From assembly GCA_008638375.1 (NCBI GenBank), contig CM018052.1, positions 15,898,450-15,962,449 of the forward strand: a stretch of DNA of 64,000 bases, in the 5' to 3' direction. The position numbers were made by a program, and so were the translations under genes. The stretch comes from Nyssa sinensis. Taxonomy: Eukaryota; Streptophyta; Magnoliopsida; Cornales; Nyssaceae. The notes below the pieces were generated by a model. That model was given only the letters and a program-made list of their open reading frames with translations. It had not been told where the DNA came from and did no database searches. Positions 32,801 to 45,400 of this stretch are shown one piece after another (positions within the stretch are counted from its first letter, which is position 1; every line of letters starts with the position of its first letter).

Positions 32801-35307
32801 GGAGAATTAGTTCAAAAGTACAATTCAATCACATACATGATGATAAGATAAAATCTATAGGCAATGCATACATGATGTGAGTGTGTGAGATCCAAATCAA
32901 ATACAAAAGACCATTTTACTCTTCAAGAACCAAGTCGACCCATAGTGATACACGATAATGTCTTTTGGACAAACTTGTGGAAGAACGACCATCGAGGTAC
33001 TCACTCGAAGAACTTATGTATGGATTACACACAAAGCACATTTTATGAAACTGGATTAGCCAATTACAATATTGGACCTCATGGTCCTGACATACTCATT
33101 CTTTGGTATTCCGTGACAAAATTGGAAAACAAAGTATACGAACAGAATACCAAAATCAATCACCCCGAAAGAGCCAGATAGAAGGGAATCATACATTTTG
33201 ACTCAGTATCCTATACTAGAGATATCACTTAATACTGCTCAATAAGTAGCTACCTGTTTCCTGCACAACACCTTCAACTATACCACTTGAGATCGCATCA
33301 AAAGAGATATATCAAATAAAACCAATGAGATCACATAATAGATGAGTATCAATATAGAACAAGGTACAACAAACATGGAAACCATATGCAATTAAAAAAA
33401 GACATGAGCAATATAAAGTAATTCTAAGCTATCTCATACATATGCAAAAAAAATGTATATTACTCCCTCTTAATATATGCTCAAAATATATAGTCTCCCC
33501 CTTTGTACAATTTAACGAAAGGGCAGTGTCCAGCATGAACTTGATGGCATTAACCACAACACGTGATCGTAGGCAGTACATCCTGCTTCACATGCAAACT
33601 AACTTGCCACAAAATCAAATTCATGATTGATTTTACATTAGGATCAAATTATGCAACAAACACTTTTCTTATACTGGGCAAAAATAACTATATTTTTCTA
33701 CCATGGTAAAGGAGACAACCTTCCTTGTGAGATTGCACTAGATCATTGGTTAATAATAGAATACACTTTCCCTTTTTTTTTATATTGTACAAGGTTATTT
33801 TTGTACCATCAAATGAGTCCTTTTTTTGAAAAACTTCAATTGCTAAGAAGTAGCATATCCCATAACCATCCAATAATATTATGCCGCATGGGTAGAGCCT
33901 TTTTCAATGTAGGAATAGTACAAATATGTCAACATTCCACTAGGAAAGTAAGCCAAACTCATCCAAAGCCAAAACCAAGAGACATTAGATAGAATAGTTT
34001 TTACCTTGGACAACGTATAGAAGTGCAAGGAAGTAAGTTTTCCAAAATTGGGTTGCTCCATGATTATATTCAGCTCTTAACTTTCGTCTATGCAACATCC
34101 ACAATCAACAACCATATCAACCAACATCCTTTACGTGATCTGCCAAATAGTTCTGTATAAAGAAAAATGAATATGCACAGGGACCCAAATGAAAAGGAAA
34201 AGAGACTCCCAGGAAAAGGCAAATACATAATTGTAAATAACTTACAGTTTATCAGGATTTTCCAAATAACGATCCTTATAAATTATTTAGTTCATAAAAG
34301 AAAGTGACCAAATTTCCATATCAGTTAGGTCATGAAGATGTTTATTAACCACAACAAATTCACCGAAGAAAATGATAAAAAAATATTATTAAATGGCAAC
34401 AAGGAGCAGTTATCTTTGAAAAAACTTAATAGCATATAATGGAAACACAAACCTTAAAACTCTACAACCGTAGATATTGGAGGTATATGGCTTAAAAAAT
34501 GTTACTTCCAAGAATCTGGCATCTTGTAGTAGCAGGCATAATTGCCACATGTGTTACAAACCACTTGCCAATTTAGGGTTTCCCTGCAAGAACACTTATC
34601 AAACATGTTGAAGGCCATGTAAGAAAATTTCCAAAATCAACAAGAAGGAATTGGCATAGATTTCTTGCCATCGTAGAGCCAAAGTAGGCAACTTAAACAC
34701 GATGATGAAACTTTTTTTTATTTTTTATTATAAGCAACATAATATATATGCGTAAATGATATCCCTCCACTACATCCATCCACCCCAAAACCACAAACTC
34801 ACCAAACATAACAAGGATAGCCTAGTGCATGTACTAACTTCCCCTATCCTAATTCTTATTCAAGCCATCTTTTATTCACTCAATGCTCACCCACCTTCCC
34901 TCCCGAACAACCTCACTTCCCATTACCACTCAGAAGCACGTACCTACATCTGTCTATTACACAAACTAACTCTATTCTCACATCTACCCCCAAGCTTCCT
35001 TCCTCTCGACCATCCCACTTCTTCATCCTTTCCTTTCACCTATCACCCATCCCTTACGGCTCTTCCGATATACACCTTATGAGAACTTAAAATTTTGACC
35101 CCCCACATCCCACCCTACTTTCTATATCTCCATCATTTCTGACCATCTATTCACAAGCCTACCCTTGAAAAACTACATCATTGACCCTCTTAGTGCTCGC
35201 AATATGCCCCTCATTTTTTGCGCCCTTAACTCGTAGGGCCGGACTATGGGGTCGTTGGACCCCATTAAGGTAGGTAATAGGATTAACCATCCTAGTTAAG
35301 TACATAT
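32801..35307. other. AT-rich stretch, no recognisable gene
   Basis: Only short frames exist (the longest is about 110 codons in a C/T-rich stretch near 34756-35082, low-complexity and without a known domain). No TE domain, RNA gene or tandem array was recognised. It could include decayed host intergenic DNA. Confidence 0.55.
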
Positions 35308-35812
35308 GTCACATCCCGAACCCCACCCTACGCGGATGTTGAGGACGTGATGCCAGTTAGCCGCCTTGCCGGTTTACCGACCAACAATGCGACCAACCAA
35401 AGGCAAACTTCTGAACTTAACGACGAATTGCATTCCAAATGTAGGGTCAGAGTAGCAGAATTTTAAAACTTTTTCATCTTGGAAATGCAACTCATTTATA
35501 AATACCATAGAGGTATGTACCACAGAGCAAGTCTAAAACTAGATAGCTAATAACTCTAACCACAGAGCATATCTAATCTCTCTAGAGTACCATTACCATG
35601 AGCCATGTCCCAATACATCTAATGCATATCAATGAAGTCAATCGTATCATGTCACTCACTTGAATAACCAGATTCAGTCCATAAGAATACAAGTCTCCAC
35701 AAATTAGTGCCATCAGATCCTTTACTTGGAATGCCTCACAGCCTACTAGTATCGTCTCCTTATGCCTTCTAATCCACCAGAGATAAATCCTGAAAAATGT
35801 TAGGATAATGGG
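35308..35812 (-). repeat. LTR4: 3' part of an LTR1-4 family member
   Basis: The plus strand starts TGTCACATCCCGAACCCCACCC, the reverse complement of the family's GGGTGGGTTTCGGGTCGTGACA end seen in LTR2 and LTR3. It contains a terminal-exon acceptor-like CTAACATTTTTCAG/G (minus strand, exon starting 35789). The rest is cut by insertion of the element C LTR at 35813. Confidence 0.7.
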
Positions 35813-38320
35813 TGATGTTGCACTTTTTGGCCAATGTAAATTCCAAGCTAGGCTCCCTGAAGAACACTCAAAGAAGAAGATCAGAGGACCACCGGATTGG
35901 CTCTGACGGTAGCCGCTCTGATGCTTAAGTTAATAAAACTGAATTGAAAGACTGTAATGAAAGCCAAATAATGAGCATAGAAAATAAAGCGTACCTTTAG
36001 GGTTTAATTTATAGGTGGTGGCTTTGATTACGCCCAAAGAATAACGCGGTAATTGTAGTGTAGCTTTGGGGTGTCGATTCCACAGGGAGACTAAATTAAA
36101 AGAGTAATAAACAGAATTTCTGCAACTACAGAAGTATTAGACGGTTAACGAGAAAATAAAAATATAGAAAGTGATTTTGAATGCAATTAAAAATTAAACA
36201 AATTAATTAATGGAAGAAAATACTCAAATTTAACGAATAGTGGAGTGTCGGGAATCCCTTGCACATATATGGTATTTCAATTATTTTTAATTCACTGATA
36301 ACTCAATTGAGAAATTAAATTCCAAAAATCTCAATCGGAAGATATAAAATTATGAACCAAAATTAGACTGAAAATAACCCTTTGAAAAATCATTCAACAC
36401 TTTTAAATTACTCAAATTATTATTCACATTGAGAAAACCCAACGACGACAATATACCCAACAAGCAATATTGCAGCAGAGAATTGAATCAATATAAATAT
36501 TTAATTGTTCCAAAAATAATCAAAACATTAATCCATTCGATAGAAAAAGCATGACTGAATCTATAAACGGACTAAACTCTTTAATTATTCAGACAATAAA
36601 ATCCAACAAATAATTATGAATGATCATCAAAGAATTTAACAAGTGAAAACCACGTACAGGAATCAAAAATAAATTAAAATAACCATCTATGGTGCAAGTT
36701 CATCCCTAACTCTACTTGAAAATTTAGTTACCCATGTATAAGACGGATAACATAAATTTCACGGAGAACAATCGAGCCATGGAGTAGCTGCACTGATGTT
36801 TTCTTCTTCTCTGCACCGCACAGCTGCACAATCTCCCTCTCTGTTCACTCTTCTGTCGCCGTCCCTCTCTCTGTTTAGAGCTCCTATGCCGCAAGATTGT
36901 TCCTCTATATATATCTTTTTCTGTTCCCCGCTACAGTATGTATATATTTTCTCTGCGCAGCCGTCGCGAGAGCCCTCACTTCTCTTGTTTTTAATTTTTT
37001 TTCCTGCGCCCTAAAGCCTTGGCTTCCGCACCTGGGCTTGCTTTGCCGCACCTCAAGCCTGGCCACTAGCAGCCAGCGCCCCACTAAGCCATGGCCCATT
37101 CTATTTTCAATTTCTTTTCTTCTCTCCAGCGCTGGGCCCCACAGTAAATCAGCAGCATAATTGCTCAGCCGCATGCCTCTTGATCAATTGCCCAAGCAAG
37201 CTAGCAGCCATGGGCTCCACAGCCAACTTTTTTTTATTTCTTTTCTTTTGGTTTCAATCAGCCATGTAACCTTACGTACATCAGCCCCTTTGACTTTTCA
37301 AACTTTCCTTTTTTTGTTTTCTTTCTTTTCTTTGCTCTGCTTTTCTTATTCTCGCGCGCAGCTAACAATCGTCAACTTTACGCTCCATTTTCTATTAGAT
37401 AACAACTGAACCTCGACTCAGATCCTTCACGAAAGTTGTAGCCCCGGATGAGTAGATAATTTTAGGCTCAAGAACCATCTGATTTGAGCTTCAGAAGCTC
37501 AAGTTATGGCCTCTTCAAGTTGGCTGGACGGAGAGGTTCATAGCAGCTTTCCAGGCCTGTCTTTGAAATAATGTTTGGAGGCCCAAACGAACTCCGATTT
37601 TTGCAAACCAGACCTTTTTGAAAAGCTCAAGACGTCCTCTAAATATTTCATGAAGATCACTTTCTCATTCTGAAAATTTAACGCCATCCAAATCTCGATT
37701 GAAACTCAATGGTCGAATCTGCCAAAAAGCCAAAAATTATTCCAAAACTATTAAGTGTAAAGCGCAATTGCAAACTATCTCTCGCCAACAAATAATGCAA
37801 CATTTGAGACTTAAAATCTTATAAAATACCGCTAAAATATATCTCAATGTAAATAGAAATTAAATAAATAATATCAAATATATCTCAATATTCCTATTTA
37901 CTTTCTAGCAATTTACTCCGATAATAGGGTATTTAGAGTGCACTTTTGCGCACTCATCAGGCTTTCTTAAGTTGATTAGGATTTGGAGCCATGAAAGTAA
38001 GGATTTGATCACCGGAGTAAGGCAGTTACCTTGTTGGATATTGTATTAATAGAGATAACCATGTGTGGCAGTTTCTTTGTTGAAGACTGTTTCCTTATTC
38101 TTTGCTCGATAGATCTTTAAGGCGGTGATGAGCTTTGCACTAAGGAAAGTGCTCTGAAGGTCGGCACTCAGACCTGTAAGTTCTATAAGGATGTAGATAT
38201 GCTCTGGAGGTATGTGTTCGGCCCTTTAAGTTCTGTAGGTCTGTTTGGAATGGTTGAGCACAGTTGATCTGTAGGCATACGTGTCAAGTGATGATTGGTC
38301 TGTCACTTTGTGGTATATCA
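35813..38320 (-). repeat. 3' LTR of element C, split by a nested LTR
   Basis: The minus strand begins TGATATACCACAAAGTG at 38320, directly after the polypurine tract, and ends AAAGTGCAACATCA at 35813. Without the nested 36025-37959 insert and its duplication it is about 568 bp, close to the 544-bp LTR of element A. A TATA box (CCTATAAATTAAAC, about 36003-36016) lies on the minus strand. Confidence 0.8.
36025..37959. repeat. Nested solo LTR with GGCTT target-site duplication
   Basis: Starts TGATTACGCCCAAAG and ends TGCGCACTCATCA, flanked by GGCTT at 36020-36024 and 37960-37964. It contains GGGGTGTCGATTCCACAGGGAG, a sequence frequent in plant LTRs. No coding frame is convincing; the C/T-rich frames at 36796-37409 are low complexity. 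Orientation was not determined. It sits about 10 bp upstream of the host LTR's TATA box. Confidence 0.85.
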
Positions 38321-38340
38321 GTTACTCCCCCCCAAGTCCT
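38321..38340 (-). other. Polypurine tract of element C
   Basis: The minus strand reads AGGACTTGGGGGGGAGTAAC immediately before the LTR start TGATATACC. This is the plus-strand primer site and fixes the LTR boundary. Confidence 0.8.
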
Positions 38341-38509
38341 AGTTCGAATTCAATGCGTAACTAGGGCTGGGCATTTTCGAAAAGGCCACATGTCCTGTCT
38401 CTTTGTATTCCAAGATGACTGTTGGTGTGTCATTTAATACTCTGCTTCGTCGTTTGGGCTTTCGAAGCCACCCCAACTGTTGCGACGGTTCGACTGGGTG
38501 GTCTTTGTG

Positions 38510-39300
38510 GTTCTTAGGTGTCTATATATGTGGGAAGATGGTAGACTTTTCGCCCATTCCTCATCCTTTTTCTTTTAAGATGCCATTTTACCATAGTGAT
38601 CGGAGTTTTCGTAGACGCTGCCGCCATCCGGAGTTTCCCCCTGTTGCCACTGTTCAGGCTTTATCTACTCACGACTTTCTTATTTTTTCTTCTTATTTTG
38701 TCGCTTTAATCTCAATCAGCATGCCTGGTGAAGGCGTTATATACACATATATATATATGTACATGTATGTGGATATGTGTACATGTTTTTTTGTTTTACT
38801 GATTTGTATACCTCGATGATCTGTGTAGGGTTTTGTTGCCATCAAGAGTTCGGAGATGATTGATGATTTCCAATCCAAGTCGAATGAGACTAAATTGTGG
38901 CTGGGAACAGTCCAGTGTTTTGCCTTTGTTACCAGGGTCAGATCGGCAGAGGTGGTGGGCTTCTTGTCCGCCTTGGCATTCGGACAAGACTTCTCTACTC
39001 GGAGGGGATCCCTCCTTGATTCAACCGAGGCTTAGATCATTGATGATGAAAATGTTGGTGGGGTGCCTCTTCTCATTCTGTTATTGACAGAGACCCTTGC
39101 ACAAGCTGGCCGAGGTGCCAGGCTGAATTTGAGGAGAACGAAGGTGTCGTGAGGCTTAGAGCCCTCATCCTTTGTTCATACTGATGATGAGGGCCTGGGG
39201 TTCAGGGTTCATTCCTTTCAAATGGGGGGCTGCGGACAGTGATGATGAAATGGAGCAGACCGGTGACATTTTATCTGACTAAGATGTACCATATATGGGT
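38510..39300 (+). pseudogene. Probable antisense extra-gene remnant of element C
   Basis: The position is equivalent to the antisense gene of element B: between polypurine tract and integrase, opposite to pol, pointing toward integrase. A TATA-like CTATATATG at about 38522-38530 precedes an ATG at 38721 (MPGE) by about 200 bp, like the spacing in B. Downstream, an acceptor-like GATCTGTGTAG near 38829 is followed by a roughly 60-codon open piece. Frames are short and the central part is missing. Homology to the B antisense protein was not visible by eye, so the call rests on position and layout. Confidence 0.4.
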
Positions 39301-39994
39301 TTTCTTTTTTACTTCTATACCCTGCTTTTGTGTAGGCATTCTGAGCTTGATGTAACTTTTTCCGGATTATCAATAAGACTGAGCATTTTTCTTTAATTCT
39401 AGTGTACTTTTACCTTTTGTCAACATCAATTATATTTTTCTAGAACTTACGCATCTTCTAGAGCACTTGTCGCTAACTGTCATAAAACTGTTTTTCTTGC
39501 ATTCGTTGGTAGTAGGCTGGGCGGTGTAACATCCGTGCCCTGAGTAGGTTCTGAGTAAGGACCTTCCAAAATTTTGTAACTTTTGAGCAAAAACCAAGTT
39601 GACCAAATGTTGTCCCAAGTTGTTGATGCTCTATAGTGTATGACTGGGCTCCAGCCCTTTAATTCTTGTAGTTGTTATAAGTAAAATCACTCAGGAACCT
39701 ACTTTTAGGTCCATCCTTCCAAGCAAAGCAACTTGTAATGATGACACTTGAGCAAATTGTCAAGGGCTTATCTGCCGAGCTAGAAGACTTGTGATGATAA
39801 CTGGACTGACGATATTTGAACAAATCTTCGATAATCAGAGCCTCCGTTCTTAGAGCACCAGAACTTAATGATAAGAATTTAAGTAATAAGTTTTGTAAGA
39901 ATGTTGGTAACCATGTAACTGAGTAGTAGAGTCGAGCTTCTTCCCTTTAACTTGGGAAATAACTGAGTAATTTTGGTGAGGTGGATCATACAAG

Positions 39995-40432
39995 AGGTCT
40001 GTTCACTGAGATGGACCTGACATAAGGTCTATGCATTAAGATGGACCAGATATAAGGTTTGTACATTAAGATGGAGTAGATATAAGGTCTGTACATTAAG
40101 ATGGACGAGACATAAGGTCTGTACATTGAGACGGACCAGACACAAGGTCTGTACATTGAGATGGACCAGACGCAAGGTCTATACATTGAGATGGACCAGA
40201 CGCAAGGTCTGTACATTGAGATAGACGCAAGGTCTTTACATTGAGATGGACCAGATGCAAGGTCTGTGCATTAAGATGGACCAGACATAAGGTCTGTGCA
40301 TTGAGATGGACTAGACACAAGGTCTGTACATTGAGATGGACCAGACGCAAGGTATGTACATTGAGATGGACCAGACGCAAGGTCTGTACATTGAGATGGA
40401 CCAGACGCAAGGTCTGTACATTAAGATGGAAA
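39995..40432. repeat. Tandem array of a 30-bp unit behind integrase C (about 15 copies)
   Basis: The consensus GGTCTGTACATTGAGATGGACCAGACGCAA is repeated, with one unit shortened by several bases near 40218. It starts within 40 bp of the integrase stop. Because 30 is a multiple of three, all frames show decapeptide repeats; these are a by-product, not genes. Confidence 0.95.
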
Positions 40433-40465
40433 CACTTCATGGGATTTTTTGAAAGGAAAAATTCT

Positions 40466-41480
40466 TTATTGATAATACTTCTGTAAGTGTTCTATATTCC
40501 AAGGCCTGGGAACAGGTTTCCCATCCACGCTCTCTAGCCAATAGGTGGTAGGTCTGACTATCTTTATTATTTGATAAGGGCCTTCCCAGTTGGGTGACAG
40601 CTTTCCCATGGTTGGATCCTTGGTGTTTTGAAACACTTTTCTTAGGACAAGGTCCCCAACTTGGAAGCTGGCAGGTTTAAGCCCTAGTTTAGAGTGGCTG
40701 ACCATCTTGTGTTGATATGCTCCCATCCTGACCCCGGCTTGCTCCCTCTTTTCTTCAAGTAAGTCCAAGTTTTCTGCGAGCTGCTGATCATTGGTCTCCT
40801 AGTCGAAAGTCTCAGTCCTCAGGGTAGGCATACCGATCTCAATAGGGATCACTGTTTCGGTGCCGTAGGCAAGTGAAAATGGAGTTTTCGACGTTGGAGA
40901 TCTTCTAGTTGTTCTGTAGGCCCAGAGCACTCCAGGGAGTTCTTCAACCCATTTTCCCTTAGCCCCTTCCAATCTTTTCTTAAGGGCATCAAGGATCGTT
41001 CGGTTGGTGACCTTTGCTTGCCCATTGGCTTGGGGATGACCAGGTGAGGAGAAATGTTGATTGATATGTACGTCTTGGCAGAATTTTTTGAAGATTTTGC
41101 CAGTAAATTGCATACCGTTGTCTGAGACGATCACTCGTGGTATGCCAAACCTGCAGACCATATTCTTCTAAGTGAAACTTTTGACTTCCTTCTCTGTAAT
41201 GTGTGTTAATGGTTCTGCGTCCGCCATTTTGAGAAGTAGTCAATAGCTACTAGTAGACATTTCCTGTTCGGTGTAGCTTTAGGCAATGGGCCTATGATAT
41301 CCATCCCCCACTGTGCAAAAGGCCATGGGCTTGTGATAGGGATGAGCTCATGGCGGGGCTGGTGTTAGTAGGGAGCGAACCTTTGGCGCTTGTCACATTT
41401 TTGGGCGTATTGTTTTGCCTCCCTCAATATTCCAGGCCAGTAGTAGCCTTGTGTTAGAGCTCGGTGTGCTATGGTTCTGC
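40466..41480 (-). pseudogene. Element C integrase
   Basis: From the zinc-binding segment (CDKC-like region, about 41390) through the core with SDNGMQFTGKIF (second catalytic Asp kept), LWAYRTTRRSPTSKTPFSLAY and the C-terminal GDLVLRKVF and PNWEGPYQII motifs to a stop near 40466. Breaks: a TAG at 41168-41170 on the Trp codon that is also a stop in A and B, a frame change near 41240, and a stop near 40799. It is better preserved than in B, but not a single open frame. Confidence 0.9.
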
Positions 41481-41580
41481 CTTTATTATGATTTCCACAT
41501 ATTCCTTCATGAATTTCTGCTAAGACATACTGGGACTCTTCTGGAGATAGGCATTTTAATAGTGGTTGAGAATAAGATCT

Positions 41581-42309
41581 TCAGTACAGCCTTCCATTCA
41601 TGACAAGGTACCGAGCTGCTTTGATTCGGACCCTCTTTGCCTTATTTTTGTCCTTTGGGAGGAGCCCTTCTTCCAGGTACTGGAGGATGGGAGTCATCCA
41701 GTTCTGAGGTTGTTCTGTAATTCGGGTGATTTGGATCTCCTCGATGCTAGGCCTTGGCTGATGGGAGATTTTTAGCGTAGTATCCCCTTTCAACTTCATG
41801 TGAGACGCCATGTTTGCCAAGGCATCAGCTCTGCAGTTCTGACCCCTTTCTATTTTTTGGATTGAGAATGCTTGGAAGGAGCGTTTCAACAAGTTGACCA
41901 GCTCTGAATACCGAAGCATCTTGTCATCTTTGATGGCAAATTCTCCTTGAACTTGGCTGACCACCAATTGGGAATCAGAGAAGACTTCAAGATTCTGAGC
42001 CTCATATTCTCGTGCTAGCTTCATTCCTAAGATAAGGGCTTCGTATTTTGCTTCATTGTTGGAGGCTCTGAATCCTAGGCTGACTGTCTTTTTTACTATG
42101 AGCCCATCAGGGGATTGTAACACCAAACTGACTCCAGAGCTATGGTTGGTGGATGATCCGTCAGTATAAAACTGCCATGTCCCCAAACCTTCAAGAAGTT
42201 GGGCCCTGTTCTGTAGTGCTGGAGTAAACTCAACAACAAAATCAGCCAAGGCTTGCCCTTTAATTGAGATCCATGGAACATAGGATATGTCTAACTCCCC
42301 TAGTTCCAC
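41581..42309 (-). pseudogene. Element C RNase H
   Basis: The open frame has FYTDGSSTNHSSGVSLVLQS (first Asp), NNEAKYEAL (catalytic Glu region) and FSDSQLVVSQ (Asp), then KIERGQNCRADALANMA. This domain is intact in its catalytic residues. It continues in frame from the RT connection upstream, where stops near 42327 and 42397 occur, and it runs into the integrase N-terminal region. Confidence 0.9.
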
Positions 42310-43802
42310 TGACCACTTGAGTAATCACCCTGAGACTTCAGGCTTCCTCAGTATTGACTTTAGGGGCTAGGCAATTGGGACTTCAATGGGATGTGCTTAG
42401 AAATAAGGTCGTAGCTTCTGAGCAGATACTATTAGCACAAGGGCCAATTTTTCGATCTCGGGGTACCTCTTCTCTATATCTAATAGTGCTTTACTGACAT
42501 AAAATATGGGCCTCTGAATGCCCCTATCTTGCCTGACCAGTACAAAGCTGACGACGTTCTCAGAGATTGCTAGGTACAGAAGTAATTTTTCCCCCTAGAT
42601 TGGCTTTGATAAGAGCTCAGGCGAAGCTAAGTACTCCTTCAATTCTTGAAAGGATTTTTCACATTCTTTCGTCAACTGCAGAGCTTTGTTACCTTTCAGG
42701 GCTTCGAAGAATGGTAGGCAACGATTAGTGGATTTGGAGATAAATCTACTCAGAGTTGCTATTTTTCCATTCAGAGCCTGAATGTCTTTTTTGGTCTTTG
42801 GTGATCCAGTCCAACCAGAGCCCCAATTTGAGTGGGGTCTGTTTCTATACCCCTCTGAGAGACAATGTACCTAAAAAATTTTCCCTTTGTTACACCGAAG
42901 GTGCACTTTGAGGGATTAAGCTTCATCTTGTATTGCCTCAGGATGTCAAATACTTGAGTCAGGTGCTAGATGTGGCTGCCTTTCCATAAGCTCTTGACCA
43001 ACATGTCATCAATATAGACCTCCATGGTACTGCCGATCAGAGGGCTGAACATCTAATTGACCAGACGCTGGTATGTGGCCCTAGCATTCTTTAGTCCGAA
43101 CGGCATCACTTTATAACAACAAAGACCTTGTTCGGTTATGAATGTTGTATTTTCCTGGTCTGGAGGGTACATCTGGATCTGATTGTATCCTGAATAGGCA
43201 TCCATGAAGCTCATGAGTTCGTGCCCTGCAGTAGCATCAACTAGCTGATCTATCCTTGGTAAAGGAAAGCTATCTTTGGGACAAGCTTTGTTAAGGTTTG
43301 TATAGTTGACGCAGACTCTCCACTTGCCATTTTTCTTCTTAAACAGAACAGTGTTGGCTAGCCAATCAGGATAAAATACCTCTCATATCATCTTGGCATC
43401 AAGTAGCCTTTGGACCTCTTCGTTGATAATCTGATGCCGCTCTGGAGTGAGTGGCCTTCTTTTCTGTCTTACTGGTGAGTGGTCTGGATCCACCATTAGT
43501 TTATGAGTGATGAGGTCTGGATCTATACCTTCCATATCCTTTGTTTCCCAAGCAAACACGGAAAGGTTTTTCTTCAAGAATTCTACCATTTCATCCTGCT
43601 CGGCAGGTGTCAGGTCTGGGCCTATCTGTAGGTATTGCCCTTGGGGTTCCGAGCTGATCAGTACTTTAATGGGTTCCCCTATGGGTTTGGCCCTGCTGTC
43701 CCTTTCTCTAGGGTTTAGTGACTCGTCAATTCTGGAAGGGCAGTGTTCTGCCTCGTGATAGTGGGAGTAGATTGGATCCCCACATTCACGGGCATGTAGT
43801 AA
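42310..43802 (-). pseudogene. Element C reverse transcriptase
   Basis: Motifs in order are FAWETKDMEGIDP, a DHSPVRQKRR segment, WRVCVNYTNLNKACPKDSF, LMSFMDAYSGYNQIQMYPPD, PFGLKNARATYQRL and the intact catalytic YIDDMLVKS (about 43010). Stops include a TGA at the Arg of MIREVF (about 43383), one near 43055 and one near 42968; a frameshift follows near 42800. The reading frame begins right after the TAG at 43806 and is in phase with the protease. Confidence 0.9.
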
Positions 43803-43808
43803 TTGCTA
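43800..43808 (-). promoter_or_regulatory. Putative readthrough site, element C version
   Basis: The minus strand reads TAG CAA TTA at the protease/pol boundary, both sides in the same frame. It is an exact match to the leaky-stop context UAG-CAA-UUA. Confidence 0.65.
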
Positions 43809-44523
43809 TTTGGCGGCCTTGACCTTGAGTGCGAGAGCATGACATACTCTAAAGGTTGGTTGGCATCCTTTAATAGAATATATAGTCTGATCTTGGACGT
43901 ACTTTAGGCATTGGTGGAGGGTCGAGGTGACTGCTCCCATCTGGTGTAGCCAAGGTCTCCCAATTATGACATTGTAGGGGGATTTGGCATTAAGAACCAT
44001 GTATTTAGTTACTATGGTTTTTTGTCCGTCCCCTTCTCCTACTGTAGTGGCAAGGTCAATCCTTCCTAATGGAGTATTGAGATTCCCATCAAACCCTGCC
44101 ATGATTACACTAGTGGGCTTGATGTCACTAGGGTTGTGCTTCATCTGCTCGAAAGGTTTGTAGAATAGTACATTCGTCGAACACCCAGTATCCACGAGGA
44201 CTCTTCGGATCTCAAAATTAGCAATTTTGAGGGATATGACAAGGGCATCACTATGAGGATAGTGTACCCCTTCAAGATCTTGGTCTGTGAACTGGATTTC
44301 AGGTGCTGGCCTTAATCTTTTCTCCACATTAGAGATCTGAGCGATGCTGGGAGTGGCTCTGGCCTCCCGAGCATACCGTTTCCTTGATCTGTTGGAAGTT
44401 CTTGTTGTAGGGGAGTCTGCATATAGGACAAAGATTACTTGGTTGTTCTGTCGTGGAGGCTCATTCCGTCCTTCCCTTTGCTCCTGTTTCTGGTCAGGCC
44501 TTCTCTACTAGGGCCTATTCTCA
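43806..44523 (-). pseudogene. Element C gag C-terminus and protease
   Basis: An open frame from the truncation point at 44523 carries the basic RSRKRYAREARATPS region (equivalent to WARKRYAREAKVAPN of A) and the protease with RRVLVDTGCSTNVLFYKPFE, later IIGRPWLHQMGAVTSTLHQC. The DTG triad is intact. The rest of gag is replaced by LTR1. Confidence 0.9.
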
Positions 44524-45400
44524 CATCCCCCATACCCACCCTGTGCGGATTTGGGGCATGCAACCGGCCAGTTAGGCACCCATCGGTTTTTTTTTTTAAA
44601 ATCAAATGCCGACGATAATCCTAACCACAGGCCATTCACCGGTAACATCCAAGTACAATGCATTCAATTCATATAAGTATGCAGCGAAAATGAGAGAATG
44701 CATAACACCTTGGCAGAGCCATTAATACATCCATAGTTATCTACTACATCATTGTTCTACAAAAGATAAGAGTCTTAGGTTTTAGATACATCACGTTCAG
44801 AAATGGGGATTTAGTACAAAAATGACTAGTTCATAAGGTTCTTCAAAATAATTCCTCCGGGTCTCTAACCCGCTAATCCTGATTGCTGGGTCCCTCACCT
44901 GAAAAATATTAGGGAATGGGGTGAGCTTTAAAAAGCCCAGTGAGTAACACGGGTCCCCTGTCATGGGTTTCAAACCATTGTTGTTTATAGAGCATGTGGG
45001 TGAATCAGGCATTTCGGAGAAGGTAATTAAATACGTTTATTTGAAACAGTATTAAAAACCAGAGTACAGTTAAAACAGCAGGGTGACAGAACAGATCAGT
45101 AACGAGCAGAGCAAAACAGTGTAACAAAATAACAGTACAGTATGCACAGATTAAACAGTGCAGTATGCTCATATAGTGCTCAAGACTAAAGTGGTACCAA
45201 GAGTCAGTTACTCTTTCAGTAAAAACAATGATAGATTTATTGCAGTACAGAACAGAGGAATCAGACAGAGTAAAACAAAATCATGCATTGAGTAAAAGCA
45301 TGAAAAACAGTGTATCAGATAAAACAGTACAGTACAGTATTTAAAATACAGTAACTAGAAGGTGTACTTATACACCAATTCAGGAGTCTAGGTTACTTAC

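Larger units (their letters stand above)
35813..44523 (-). mobile_element. Element C: Tat-lineage Ty3/gypsy retrotransposon, 5' truncated
   Basis: On the minus strand it holds the gag C-terminus, protease, RT, RNase H, integrase, a 30-bp tandem array, an antisense gene remnant, a polypurine tract and the 3' LTR (38320-35813, with a nested LTR). The 5' LTR and most of gag are missing: sequence changes abruptly into LTR1 at 44524. LTR ends and internal order match element A; nucleotide-level decay is moderate. Confidence 0.9.

Noticed and set aside
34756..35082. 108-codon plus-strand ORF
   Set aside because: Pro/Leu/Ser-rich translation of a pyrimidine-rich stretch; no domain, no conserved copy in the window.
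36796..37409. Leu/Ser-rich ORFs that could look like signal or membrane proteins
   Set aside because: They lie in the C/T-rich part of a solo LTR; low complexity explains the hydrophobic, Ser-rich translation.
40010..40430. Possible CRISPR-like array
   Set aside because: The units are contiguous without unique spacers and lie in a plant retrotransposon 3' region; this is an ordinary tandem repeat.
39986..40440. Overlapping decapeptide-repeat ORFs in several frames
   Set aside because: They are produced by a 30-bp tandem array whose period is a multiple of three, so all frames stay open. No gene is implied.
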